This document shows positions 19,155 through 27,597 of a stretch of DNA of 64,000 nucleotides, one piece after another. Made by a program: the position numbers and the translations under genes. How positions within the stretch are numbered: position 1 is the stretch's first letter; each line of letters starts with the position of its first letter. The DNA is taken from NCBI GenBank assembly GCA_017618275.1, contig JAFZUS010000067.1, forward strand, positions 1 through 64,000, in the 5' to 3' direction. Under the pieces are notes generated by a model that searched no databases, was not told the origin of the DNA, and was given only the letters and a program-made list of their open reading frames with translations. This DNA is from Prevotella sp. Lineage in GTDB: Bacteria > Bacteroidota > Bacteroidia > Bacteroidales > Bacteroidaceae.

Positions 19155-21650
19155 ATGTCATCTTTCCTCAATAGCGTCGCACATCAACTCCTCACCACCT
19201 ACGGCACCGACCTGTCGCGCGTCACGGTTGTCTTCCCAAACAAACGTACCGCCCTGTTTATGGGTGAAGAACTGAACCGTCTGTCTGGGCGCCCCACCCG
19301 GTCACCTGCCTATACAACCATCAGTGACCTCTTCCGGAGCCTATCCGACTTAGAAGTTGCCGACCCAATCAAACTGGTATGCGACCTTCACAAAAGTTTC
19401 GTCAAGTGTACGGGTATAAATGATTCACTCGACCATTTCTATGGTTGGGGACAAATCCTCATTGCTGACTTCGACGATGTAGACAAACATCTCGTATCTG
19501 CTGACAGGGTCTTTGCGAATCTACGCGATGTTCACGAATATGACGATATCACATATCTCACTCAGCAACAAAAAGATATTATCCGGAAGTTCTTCAGTAA
19601 CTTTAATGAAGACCATAACACTGAACTCAAACAACGGTTTCTCTCTATCTGGAGTCATCTCAGTGAGATATATCATGATTTCAATGAACGGCTGATGACT
19701 CAGGGACTGGCCTACGAAGGCGCCCTCTATCGCTCTGTCATAGAGAACGGGACACTTCTTTCAAAAAGTTCTGGTTCCTTATCAAATGACTACGTCTTTG
19801 CCGGCTTCAACCTCCTTCAACCTGTTGAACAGGCCCTCATCCGTCATTTCGAAACCGAAGGAAAGGCACAACTCATTCAGGATACCGACGAGGAGCCCCC
19901 AAAGGAAATCACCTTCGTCTCCGCCTCCACCAACAACATCCAAGCCCGCTACGTATCCACCTGGCTCAAGGAACAAAACCGCATCAACGCAGGTAGCAAG
20001 ACCGCTATTGTCCTGGCCGATGAGTCACTGCTCCAAACAGTCATCCATTGTCTTCCCCCCGAAGTTTCCAAGGTCAACATCACTACCGGTTATCCCCTCT
20101 CCCAAACCGCCATCGCCTCCACCGTCCTTCAACAATTAGCACTTGAGACACCTGAGTTGGCGGAAATTATAAAAACCAGTGCCCAGAGGCAGACCGATCC
20201 ATTGGAGATAGAGGCTCATTTCCACATGTACACCCTCATCACCCGTCTGCAAGAGTTGGTAGATAGCGGTGATCTTCAGGTGACACCCCAGACTCTCCAG
20301 CGTCTACTGACCCAGTTGGTCAACACGACTACCATTCCCTTTCACGGAGAGCCACTCGAAGGTCTGCAGATCATGGGTGTCCTCGAAACCCGTAACCTCG
20401 ATTTTGGCCATGTACTGTTGCTCTCCTGCAATGAGGGGAACCTCCCCAAGGGCATCAATGACACATCCTTTATCCCCCACAGTCTCCGCAAAGCCTATGG
20501 TCTGACAACCATCGACAACAAGGTATCCATCTATGCCAACTATTTCCACAGACTCCTACAGCGAACTCATGATGTCACCCTCGTCTATAACAATGCTACG
20601 ACCGACGGTAAGACAGGAGAGATGTCACGGTTTATGTTACAGATGATGGTTGAAGGACGATACCCCATCACCTACAAGACCTTACAGGCAGGTCAAACAC
20701 CGGTCCTGCGCCATCCTCGTCAGATAACCAAGACCGAGGCCGTCATACAGCGCATGAAGTCCATCAGAACCCTTTCGCCCTCAGCCTTAGCGCTATACCT
20801 CCGCTGTCCCCTGCAGTTCTTCTACCACTATATTGCGCAACTTGAGGAATATGAGGATGAAGACAAACACGTCGACAACCGTCTTTTTGGAAACATCTTC
20901 CACAAGGCCGCCCAGATTCTCTACCAAAAGATGATGAGTCCCCATTCATCCCGCATCACAGCGGAAGCCATCGAGGATCGTCTAAAGACTAAAGTAGACA
21001 TTGAACGGGCCGTCGACGAGGCCATCAAAATCGAACTCTTCCATATTGAAGACCCAATGGCCAAGATGCCCCCACTGACAGGTCTGCAAATTATCAACCG
21101 TGAAGTCATCATCCGCTATGTCCGTCAACTCTTGGAGATTGACTACCGCCTCGCCCCCTTCACTATCCTCGGCCTCGAAAAGAAAGTTTCCGCTCCTCTT
21201 TCTATGGTCCATATCGGTGGCATCATAGACCGCCTTGACAAAATCACTCTCCCTGACGGTTCGGAACGCATCCGGGTAGTGGATTACAAAACAGGCAGTG
21301 GTCGTCTAAAGCCGCTGCCAGATGTCGCCTCTATCTTTGACCCCTCCTATCTGAAAAACCATAGCGACTACTATCTTCAGACCTTCCTCTATTCCATCAT
21401 AGAAGGGAAGACGGGTAGTCCCGTCTCTCCATGCCTGCTCTTCATCCAGCATGCCGGAATCGACGACTACGACCCCACCCTCTTGTTAGGTAAAACCCCT
21501 GTTACCGACATCAATGAGGTTAAAGATGAGTTCATGGAGCATCTCAACACCCTTCTGGGCGAACTGTTCAATCCCGACGTTCCATTCCTTCCGACAGAAG
21601 AAAAGGCAAGATGCAAATCCTGTCCTTTTTCCTCCCTCTGTGGAATATAA
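19155..21650 (+). CDS. AddB-like PD-(D/E)XK nuclease
   Basis: An 831-residue partner of the AddA-like helicase. The N-terminal two thirds are a degenerate helicase-like scaffold (VVFPNKRTALFMGEELNRLS near the start). The C-terminal nuclease shows LRCPLQFFYHYI with the first cluster cysteine, GNIFHKAAQILY (motif I His), GGIIDRLDKI and IRVVDYKTGSG (catalytic Asp and D-x-K), YYLQTFLYSII (Gln), and the end CKSCPFSSLCGI, whose three cysteines complete an iron-sulfur site typical of AddB. It is 5 nt downstream of the helicase, and the pair should form an AddAB-type end-resection machine with only this nuclease active. It ends at a shared terminator. Confidence 0.85.
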   Translation: MSSFLNSVAHQLLTTYGTDLSRVTVVFPNKRTALFMGEELNRLSGRPTRSPAYTTISDLFRSLSDLEVADPIKLVCDLHKSFVKCTGINDSLDHFYGWGQILIADFDDVDKHLVSADRVFANLRDVHEYDDITYLTQQQKDIIRKFFSNFNEDHNTELKQRFLSIWSHLSEIYHDFNERLMTQGLAYEGALYRSVIENGTLLSKSSGSLSNDYVFAGFNLLQPVEQALIRHFETEGKAQLIQDTDEEPPKEITFVSASTNNIQARYVSTWLKEQNRINAGSKTAIVLADESLLQTVIHCLPPEVSKVNITTGYPLSQTAIASTVLQQLALETPELAEIIKTSAQRQTDPLEIEAHFHMYTLITRLQELVDSGDLQVTPQTLQRLLTQLVNTTTIPFHGEPLEGLQIMGVLETRNLDFGHVLLLSCNEGNLPKGINDTSFIPHSLRKAYGLTTIDNKVSIYANYFHRLLQRTHDVTLVYNNATTDGKTGEMSRFMLQMMVEGRYPITYKTLQAGQTPVLRHPRQITKTEAVIQRMKSIRTLSPSALALYLRCPLQFFYHYIAQLEEYEDEDKHVDNRLFGNIFHKAAQILYQKMMSPHSSRITAEAIEDRLKTKVDIERAVDEAIKIELFHIEDPMAKMPPLTGLQIINREVIIRYVRQLLEIDYRLAPFTILGLEKKVSAPLSMVHIGGIIDRLDKITLPDGSERIRVVDYKTGSGRLKPLPDVASIFDPSYLKNHSDYYLQTFLYSIIEGKTGSPVSPCLLFIQHAGIDDYDPTLLLGKTPVTDINEVKDEFMEHLNTLLGELFNPDVPFLPTEEKARCKSCPFSSLCGI

Positions 21651-21674
21651 AAACCCCGCTTACTGAGCGGGGTT
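21646..21674 (-). terminator. Terminator between the AddB-like and CapD-like genes
   Basis: An 8-bp stem AACCCCGC/GCGGGGTT (21652-21659 with 21667-21674) with a 7-nt loop. On the minus strand it is followed by a T run, so it best serves the CapD-like gene, whose stop codon (21660-21662) lies in the loop. It also lies just past the plus-strand AddB stop. Confidence 0.8.
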
Positions 21675-23663
21675 CTGTATATCTTTGTCCAATTCCTCGT
21701 AAATGGAATTGTTCGATTTGTATTCCGGTACAATTTCTTTCATCTTCCGTACCGTCGCCATATCATCATATTTTTTGGAAATGTCTATCAGTTCATCAAT
21801 GTCCTTGCATACCTGATCGTAGTCATATTCCCGTACCTCTGCAATGCGGATCTTCTCGTGGAACGTCGGTTTCGTGCCTTCCTGTTCATTGAGCACCTCC
21901 TCATACAGTTTCTCACCCGGGCGGAGCCCCGTATACTGAATATCAATGTTCTTGGCCCCGGAGAGTTTGATCATACGCTTTGCCAAGTCAGCAATCTTCA
22001 CGGGATTACCCATGTCGAATACGAAAATCTCACCGCCGTTACCCTTCGTACCGGCCTCCAATACCAGTTTGCATGCTTCTGGGATCAACATAAAATACCG
22101 CACAATCCGCTCATCAGTCACAGTCACAGGGCCGCCACGCTTGATCTGTTCACGGAACAGCGGAATCACCGAACCATTTGATCCCAAAACATTACCAAAT
22201 CGTGTGGTCACGAACTGTGTCCCCAAGTATTCATTTTTTCCGACCTTCCATGATTCACCTTTTCTGCTATTCAGTTCTTCTTTCTTAATTTCCCTGTCTA
22301 ATGACTGGACATATATCTCACAGATACGCTTGGAACAGCCCATCACGTTCGTCGGGTTCACAGCCTTGTCGGTCGACACCATCACGAATTTTTTCACCCC
22401 GTATTTCAATGAGAGGTCTGCAATAATCTTCGTACCATATATATTATTCAGGACAGCCTCCGAAGGATTGTCCTCCATCATCGGCACATGCTTATAGGCA
22501 GCCGCATGGAAGACATAATCCGGACGCAAAGCATTGAAAATGGCTTCCATTCTACGCTGGCGACTGATACTTGTCACAATCACCTCCGCATTGATATCAG
22601 GGAACTCTGTGGCCATCATCAGACGGATATCGTGCTGTGGTGTCTCCGCCTGGTCTATCAGAATCATCTTTGCCGGTTTGTAGACCGCAATCTGCCTGAC
22701 CAGTTCCGAGCCAATACTACCTGCTGAGCCTGTGATCAGGACGCGCTTACCCTGTAACAACTCACCCACCGACTTCATATCCACGCGAATCTCTTGTCTT
22801 GGTAGCAGTTCCTCTACCGACACCTCTTTCAGTTGGAGGTTCTTATAATTCGTATCGGGCTGATCAATATCCTCTTCGTCCATCTCTTTGGCACCCTGCG
22901 CCATATATATCTTCGCACCGGCCCCAATGATAATATCCTGTATCTTCTGGTTGTTTCGGAATTCCTTGATACGATAAGGGGACACCAATACGCCATCGAT
23001 ATCTTTCTTCTTGATAACAGACTCTATATCATCATCTATCGAATACACCCTCTCACCCATAATCATCTGGTGTCTTGCCTTCTTATAATGCGTGATGAAG
23101 CCCTTTACGACAAAACGTCTGGGTCGTTGACTCTGGATATTCTTTGCCAAACCCACCCCCTCCTGCATGGCACCATATATCAAGACACGGATGGCACGTG
23201 TCGTACTGGAAAAAGCCACGTCATAGAGCGTCTTCACAAAGATACGCAATGCCCACATCAGCAGCGTAGCGAAAATATATAGTAGGAAAATACCGGTTGT
23301 GGTAAAGTACACGAACATATCTCCCGGCAAATATCCCATGCCATATTCAGCCAGCAGAGCCAATCCCAAACTGACCAGATTGCCATAGACCACGCGCATC
23401 AAGTCTATAAAACTCGAGAAGCGCATAAATCCTGCATAGGTATGGAATAATCTGAATCCGGGGATACTCAGCAGTGCAAATATCAGCACTGTGTTCAACA
23501 CCTTCAATGTATTTTCATATACTGTCTCTGTATTGTTGAAAATCCAGTAGGACATCGCTCCACTGAACATCACAATCAGACAGTCAATCAAGAAGATACA
23601 CCAATAAGGTAGTGAATTCTTGGTAAAATACCAGTTTAATATCTTATCAAGGGGATTTCTCAT
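21660..23663 (-). CDS. CapD/WbpM-type membrane nucleotide-sugar 4,6-dehydratase
   Basis: A 667-residue inner-membrane enzyme. About four hydrophobic helices fill residues 20-150, a first Rossmann-like domain follows, and the catalytic SDR domain begins near 306 with VLITGSAGSIGSELVRQ. The catalytic stretch STDKAVNPTNVMGCSKR has Met-x-x-x-Lys in place of Tyr-x-x-x-Lys, the hallmark of WbpM/FlaA1-type dehydratases. These convert UDP-GlcNAc to a UDP-4-keto-6-deoxy sugar, the precursor of amino sugars such as QuiNAc, FucNAc or bacillosamine. The 4-keto product would be the substrate for a DegT aminotransferase such as the one at 30003. It is last in the operon with the epimerase, nucleotidyltransferase and kinase; spacing to the epimerase is 1 nt. 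Confidence 0.9.
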   Translation of the reverse strand: MRNPLDKILNWYFTKNSLPYWCIFLIDCLIVMFSGAMSYWIFNNTETVYENTLKVLNTVLIFALLSIPGFRLFHTYAGFMRFSSFIDLMRVVYGNLVSLGLALLAEYGMGYLPGDMFVYFTTTGIFLLYIFATLLMWALRIFVKTLYDVAFSSTTRAIRVLIYGAMQEGVGLAKNIQSQRPRRFVVKGFITHYKKARHQMIMGERVYSIDDDIESVIKKKDIDGVLVSPYRIKEFRNNQKIQDIIIGAGAKIYMAQGAKEMDEEDIDQPDTNYKNLQLKEVSVEELLPRQEIRVDMKSVGELLQGKRVLITGSAGSIGSELVRQIAVYKPAKMILIDQAETPQHDIRLMMATEFPDINAEVIVTSISRQRRMEAIFNALRPDYVFHAAAYKHVPMMEDNPSEAVLNNIYGTKIIADLSLKYGVKKFVMVSTDKAVNPTNVMGCSKRICEIYVQSLDREIKKEELNSRKGESWKVGKNEYLGTQFVTTRFGNVLGSNGSVIPLFREQIKRGGPVTVTDERIVRYFMLIPEACKLVLEAGTKGNGGEIFVFDMGNPVKIADLAKRMIKLSGAKNIDIQYTGLRPGEKLYEEVLNEQEGTKPTFHEKIRIAEVREYDYDQVCKDIDELIDISKKYDDMATVRKMKEIVPEYKSNNSIYEELDKDIQNPAQ

Positions 23664-23664
23664 C

Positions 23665-24732
23665 TCAGTTATTCTTTAGATAGTATTCTTTGTACCATTG
23701 GGCGAAATCTCTCAACCCTTCCCTCAGCGTAATCTTCGGTGTAAACCCGAAGTCACGCTCCAATGCTTCTGCATCCGCATACGTTGTAGGAACATCTCCC
23801 GGCTGCATCGGCACCAGTTTCTTGTGTGCCTCGAAATCATAATCCTGCGGCAGCACCCCTGCACGGAGCAGTTCCTCCTGCAATATCTGCACAAAGTCCA
23901 ACAAGTTCTCCGGTTGACCGCCACCAATATTGTAGACCGCATACGGTGGCACGGGCAAGCCGTCCTCCCCGACATTCTTCTCTGGTGCTCCCTGCATCAC
24001 ACGAACCACCCCTTCTACGATATCATCCACGTATGTAAAGTCCCTGCGGCAATTGCCATAGTTGAAGATTTGAATGGTCTCTCCACGCAGCAACTTATTC
24101 GTAAACCCGAAGTAGGCCATATCCGGTCTTCCTGCCGGACCGTACACTGTAAAGAATCGCAGTCCCGTTGAAGGGATATTATACAACTTGGAATAGCAAT
24201 GAGCCATCAATTCATTGCTTTTCTTTGTGGCGGCATAGAGTGAGACTGGGTTGTCCACCCTATCCTCCGTACTAAATGGTACTTTTTTGTTACCGCCATA
24301 CACACTTGAACTGGAAGCATATACCAGATGCTCCACAGGGTAATGACGACAGGCTTCCAGTATATTGTAGAATCCGATCATGTTACTTTGGATGTAAGCA
24401 TCCGGATTCTCGATGGAGTAGCGTACACCAGCCTGGGCTGCCAAGTTCACGACCACATCAAACCTATACACCTCAAAGAGATTGTCAAGCGTCTCTTTGT
24501 CTGCGATATCGCCTTTCACGAACTTCCAGGTAATACTCTCGGGAACGCTTTTGTCCAACACATCCAATCTGTACTCCTTAAGGCTCACATCGTAGTAGGC
24601 GTTCATATTGTCGATTCCCACGATAGTACCGCCTCTCATATCCTGAAAAAGGCGTTTCACCAAGTTACTGCCAATAAATCCTGCAGCACCGGTGACAAGT
24701 ATAGTTTTACCGTTTAAGTCTATTCTTTCCAT
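23665..24732 (-). CDS. UDP-glucuronate 4-epimerase-like NAD-dependent epimerase
   Basis: A 355-residue extended SDR. The NAD site is TGAAGFIGSNLVKRL near residue 14. Blocks NAYYDVSLKEYRLD, NLAAQAGVRYSIENPDAYI, YASSSSVYGGNKKVPF and the catalytic SLYAATKKSNELMAH (Tyr-x-x-x-Lys), with RFFTVYGPAGRPDMA and FNYGNCRRDFTYVDDIVEG, match UDP-glucuronate 4-epimerases, which form UDP-galacturonate. The UDP-glucuronate would come from the Ugd encoded at 28667. It lies 1 nt from the nucleotidyltransferase and from the CapD-like gene. The same product could be made by salvage through the kinase and nucleotidyltransferase of the same operon. Confidence 0.85.
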   Translation of the reverse strand: MERIDLNGKTILVTGAAGFIGSNLVKRLFQDMRGGTIVGIDNMNAYYDVSLKEYRLDVLDKSVPESITWKFVKGDIADKETLDNLFEVYRFDVVVNLAAQAGVRYSIENPDAYIQSNMIGFYNILEACRHYPVEHLVYASSSSVYGGNKKVPFSTEDRVDNPVSLYAATKKSNELMAHCYSKLYNIPSTGLRFFTVYGPAGRPDMAYFGFTNKLLRGETIQIFNYGNCRRDFTYVDDIVEGVVRVMQGAPEKNVGEDGLPVPPYAVYNIGGGQPENLLDFVQILQEELLRAGVLPQDYDFEAHKKLVPMQPGDVPTTYADAEALERDFGFTPKITLREGLRDFAQWYKEYYLKNN

Positions 24733-24733
24733 A

Positions 24734-25471
24734 TCATTTCAACGCTGCAAAGGTTCTCTTCACTTCTTCGTAACTCTGTAGGTTACCGATATCATAGCGT
24801 TTTCCCGGCATCTCCCAGGCATACACGTTGGTCTGACCGCAGAGCCATGCAATAAAACTTCCTGGTGCATCCGTGCCGCACCCGTTTTCTATTCCTTTCT
24901 GAATCAGGCGGCTATCCTCCTTCGTATAATAGTAAAACGCAGGAACGCACCAATGACTCTTTGGTTGGGCGGGTTTCTCTTCCATCGCGATAAGTCGGTC
25001 ATCAGCGGCCACCTCAGCCACACCTGTTTTATGTAACCTGGCTTCATCAGCCTCATAATAACGCATCACGCAGGTGGCATTCTTTTCTTTGCCATATTGG
25101 ATAAAGCCTGCCAGACTGAAGTCCAACAGATTATCCCCGGCCATCACAAGCAGGTCGTCGTCCAACTGTAACTGTTCAATGGCATACTGTATGTCTTTCA
25201 CAGCCCCCAGTCTATTGTCATTACTCGTTGTTCCGTCGTCAATGACACGGATGACGACCTTGTCGTTCTTGGCTGCCCACTCCCTGAAGATTGAAGCGAA
25301 CTTATGGTTGCTGATCACAATATACTCTTCCACCATTCCCGTTTGAGCCATATCATCAATCAGCCAGTCCAGAATTGGCTTACCAGCCACTTCCAACAAT
25401 GGCTTCGGGAAATTCTCTGTCAATGGGTACAGCCTCGTAGCATACCCCGCTGCTAATATCAAACATTTCAT
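24734..25471 (-). CDS. RmlA-like sugar-1-phosphate nucleotidyltransferase
   Basis: A 245-residue single-domain enzyme that activates a sugar 1-phosphate with an NTP. The nucleotide site is KCLILAAGYATRLYPLTENF followed by PKPLLEVAGKPILDW; MAGDNLLDFSLAGF carries the metal-binding Asp; and VAEVAADDRLIAMEEKP and YDIGNLQSYEEVK are typical of the family. It lacks the left-handed helix found in GlmU. Between a GHMP sugar kinase and a UDP-glucuronate epimerase, it is likely a UTP-dependent enzyme that makes UDP-galacturonate, but this is inference. ATG 25471 is chosen because it follows the tandem repeat at 25476-25515 and starts the conserved fold directly. Confidence 0.8.
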   Translation of the reverse strand: MKCLILAAGYATRLYPLTENFPKPLLEVAGKPILDWLIDDMAQTGMVEEYIVISNHKFASIFREWAAKNDKVVIRVIDDGTTSNDNRLGAVKDIQYAIEQLQLDDDLLVMAGDNLLDFSLAGFIQYGKEKNATCVMRYYEADEARLHKTGVAEVAADDRLIAMEEKPAQPKSHWCVPAFYYYTKEDSRLIQKGIENGCGTDAPGSFIAWLCGQTNVYAWEMPGKRYDIGNLQSYEEVKRTFAALK

Positions 25472-25475
25472 ACTT

Positions 25476-25515
25476 CTCACTTTCTCACCTTCTCACTTTC
25501 TCACCTTTTCACTTT
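25476..25515 (-). repeat. 8-bp tandem repeat at the kinase/nucleotidyltransferase junction
   Basis: Five 8-bp units (on plus: CTCACTTT or CTCACCTT alternating, the last TTCACTTT) fill 25476-25515. On the coding strand they read AAAGTGAG/AAGGTGAG, so each second copy resembles the GGTGA part of a ribosome-binding site. The array contains the kinase stop codon and ends 4 nt before the nucleotidyltransferase ATG, so copy number would set the spacing between the two genes. Confidence 0.85.
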
Positions 25516-26678
25516 ACCCCATCCGCACTCTCGCAGATGAAAACCTCGTATTTCCCTGTCATTTCAGGGAAAGAGGCCAAGTATTGCTCAGTCACACGAC
25601 GAGAAATACTTTCCTCGAAGGCTGGGTCGATCAACGCCATGCAACAGCCCTTGAAACCAGCGCCACTGAATCGTCCGCCATAGATGCCCTCAGTCTGGGT
25701 CATAATCTCATACAGTCTTATCTGTTCAGGCGCCCCACTCTCCCAGTTATGGATACTGCTCCAGCCTGACTCAAAAGAGAGTTTGCCGTATGCCTCGATA
25801 TCACCACGTCGCCAGGCCTCTGCACCTTTCTCTACACGCTCAAACTCCGTATACCAGTGCTCGCAGCGTCTGGCCCAGGGTTCCGGCAGACGACTCTTGT
25901 ACCGCTCATATACTTCACGAGGCACATGCCTTGCATTGGCCTCATTGAACTTGCCGTACTCCATACCGGCAAGGGCCTGAAGGGCATATACCCCCGAACG
26001 GAGTTCATCCACACGCATATTATACTTAGAACCAGCCAGGCTATGCTCCAGTCCACTGAAGAAGATGGCTATCTTATATGGCTTCATCTGTGCAGGCTGC
26101 GGAATCAACTCGTAATGTCCATCGAGCGTGTCAAGATAGAGCAAGTGGTCCTTTTGGCTCAGCACCTCACAACTCTGATCCAATTTGCCCACACTCACAC
26201 CCACATAGTTCAATTCTGCATCGTATGCCACATCAATGATCTCCTGTTGTCCCAACTGGATGTTGTTGACCTTGCAGAGTGCTGTCAGGAAACTGATAAT
26301 CACCGCTGCACTCGAAGAGAGTCCCCCAATGGGCAATGAACCTTCTATGACACCACACAGGCCGACATGTAGTTGATGCTGTTTGGACAAGGCCCAGGTA
26401 GCGCCCCTCAGATAGTCCGCCCAGTCGTTCTGCTTCTGTGAAGGTACAGAAGCGATATGCCACTGGGCGCGCTTCGGGAACTGAAGGGAAGCCATCTCCA
26501 CCACTCCATTCTGCTTTGGAGCGTATGCAATGTGTATGCCCTTGTCGATGGCCAATCCCGTAATCTTACCTAAGTTATGGTCGGAATGGGCACCTATCGG
26601 ACAGATACGGTAAGGGCAGAATGCCGTGCCTTCAGCATTCCGCCCGTAAATCTGATTAAATCTATCTTCGCAATTCAT
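25509..26678 (-). CDS. GHMP sugar kinase; candidate galacturonokinase
   Basis: A 389-residue kinase of the galactokinase branch of the GHMP family. Residues 22-35 read PYRICPIGAHSDHN: Arg24, His31 and Asp33 match the galactokinase Arg, His and Asp, but the Glu that contacts the sugar O6 in galactokinases (in GEHTDYN) is Ala30. The ATP loop is LPIGGLSSSAAV near 116, the catalytic Asp lies in VGKLDQSCE, and motif 3 is RFSGAGFKGCCMALID. From memory, plant galacturonokinase shares PYRICPLGAHIDH, SGLSSSAAV and ARFSGAGFRGCC. Loss of that Glu would fit a C6 carboxylate. The operon partners (nucleotidyltransferase, UDP-glucuronate 4-epimerase) fit a UDP-galacturonate pathway. Galactokinase remains the alternative. 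Confidence 0.8.
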   Translation of the reverse strand: MNCEDRFNQIYGRNAEGTAFCPYRICPIGAHSDHNLGKITGLAIDKGIHIAYAPKQNGVVEMASLQFPKRAQWHIASVPSQKQNDWADYLRGATWALSKQHQLHVGLCGVIEGSLPIGGLSSSAAVIISFLTALCKVNNIQLGQQEIIDVAYDAELNYVGVSVGKLDQSCEVLSQKDHLLYLDTLDGHYELIPQPAQMKPYKIAIFFSGLEHSLAGSKYNMRVDELRSGVYALQALAGMEYGKFNEANARHVPREVYERYKSRLPEPWARRCEHWYTEFERVEKGAEAWRRGDIEAYGKLSFESGWSSIHNWESGAPEQIRLYEIMTQTEGIYGGRFSGAGFKGCCMALIDPAFEESISRRVTEQYLASFPEMTGKYEVFICESADGVK

Positions 26679-26694
26679 GCTCTCAAAATTTCGG

Positions 26695-26702
26695 CAAAGA
26701 TA
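26695..26702 (-). promoter_or_regulatory. -7 element for the kinase-to-CapD operon
   Basis: The minus strand reads TATCTTTG, an exact TAnnTTTG match, 17 nt upstream of the kinase ATG. No clear -33 TTTG is found at 19-22 nt, so the call rests on this box and its position. Confidence 0.5.
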
Positions 26703-26777
26703 CGAATTATTTCTTTAATTCAGTCATTTTTGCCAAAAAAAATGATGAGCAGACCTATTTTGTCTTTTTGTTGGAAG

Positions 26778-27584
26778 TCAGAAAGTGATAAAATGTTCGC
26801 CAAGCCACGTGGTATTGATGTTGATAGTGGAGATGGTGGAAGAGGAAGTAGAGGAACCGTTGAAGAATGCCCCGGAGAGCCAGGTAATCTGGTTCTGATA
26901 GAGAGGCACATCGAACGACCGTTCATTGAGCACGTTATCATGGTCATCGAGAGCCGTCACCGTGAGGTGGATGGTGCCCTCAATGTCATGCAGGAACGTA
27001 TAGAGGTCGAATTGTTTCTGCCCGTCACTGACATCAAAGATCATCGTCTGTTTGCTGTTGACGCAGCCTAATCCCGTATAGGCATCGAAGGCCCCACTCC
27101 CACCGGTATAGTAGAACTTCATCTTTTTTACGTCAGCCGGATAGTCGTCGGTAGTGACGAAACGACAGAGAGCCACAATACGTTCGAGTGTGACATTCAT
27201 GTCTAAAGGCTCGTTCCCGATGGTGATGTTGCCACTACACAAGAAAGTGTCGCTGTAACCCTGTGCATTGGTAAATTTGATGCAGGTCGGGTCGGCCATC
27301 GTGGGGTTGCCATCGCTACTGTGCGCCACAACCACCAGATAGTAGTCGCCCTCGGCAAGTTGGAAGGAGGCCGTACCGAAGTTAGGATCATCTATCTGTT
27401 GATTGATCTGTTTGACACGTGTACCCGCCATATCATATACCGCATAATTAATACGTGTACAGGCGTTCGTAGTCACCGCGCGCGTAATAAGGTTGCCCTT
27501 GGGTTCATTCTGTTCAATCGACACCGTCTCACAAGAGAGCAACGTAAGCATTACCATGAATGCAATATAAAAATTCTTTTTCAT
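26778..27584 (-). CDS. FimB/Mfa2-like fimbria-associated lipoprotein
   Basis: About 268 residues. The start MKKNFYIAFMVMLTLLSC gives a lipoprotein signal with lipobox Cys; an in-frame TTG at 27608 is less likely. The body is beta-rich with TRINYAVYDMAGTRVKQIN, EGDYYLVVVAHSSDG and NVTLERIVALCRFVTTDD, which fit the FimB/Mfa2 family of fimbrial anchor and accessory lipoproteins in Bacteroidota. It is a diverged paralogue of the gene upstream: both end in a strand followed by a Trp-Leu pair (TTWLGEHF here, TSWLSDNT there). The genes are 13 nt apart and share a promoter. No fimbrillin gene lies next to them, so the role is uncertain; other surface lipoproteins share this fold. Confidence 0.6.
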   Translation of the reverse strand: MKKNFYIAFMVMLTLLSCETVSIEQNEPKGNLITRAVTTNACTRINYAVYDMAGTRVKQINQQIDDPNFGTASFQLAEGDYYLVVVAHSSDGNPTMADPTCIKFTNAQGYSDTFLCSGNITIGNEPLDMNVTLERIVALCRFVTTDDYPADVKKMKFYYTGGSGAFDAYTGLGCVNSKQTMIFDVSDGQKQFDLYTFLHDIEGTIHLTVTALDDHDNVLNERSFDVPLYQNQITWLSGAFFNGSSTSSSTISTININTTWLGEHFITF

Positions 27585-27597
27585 AGTACTAACGATT

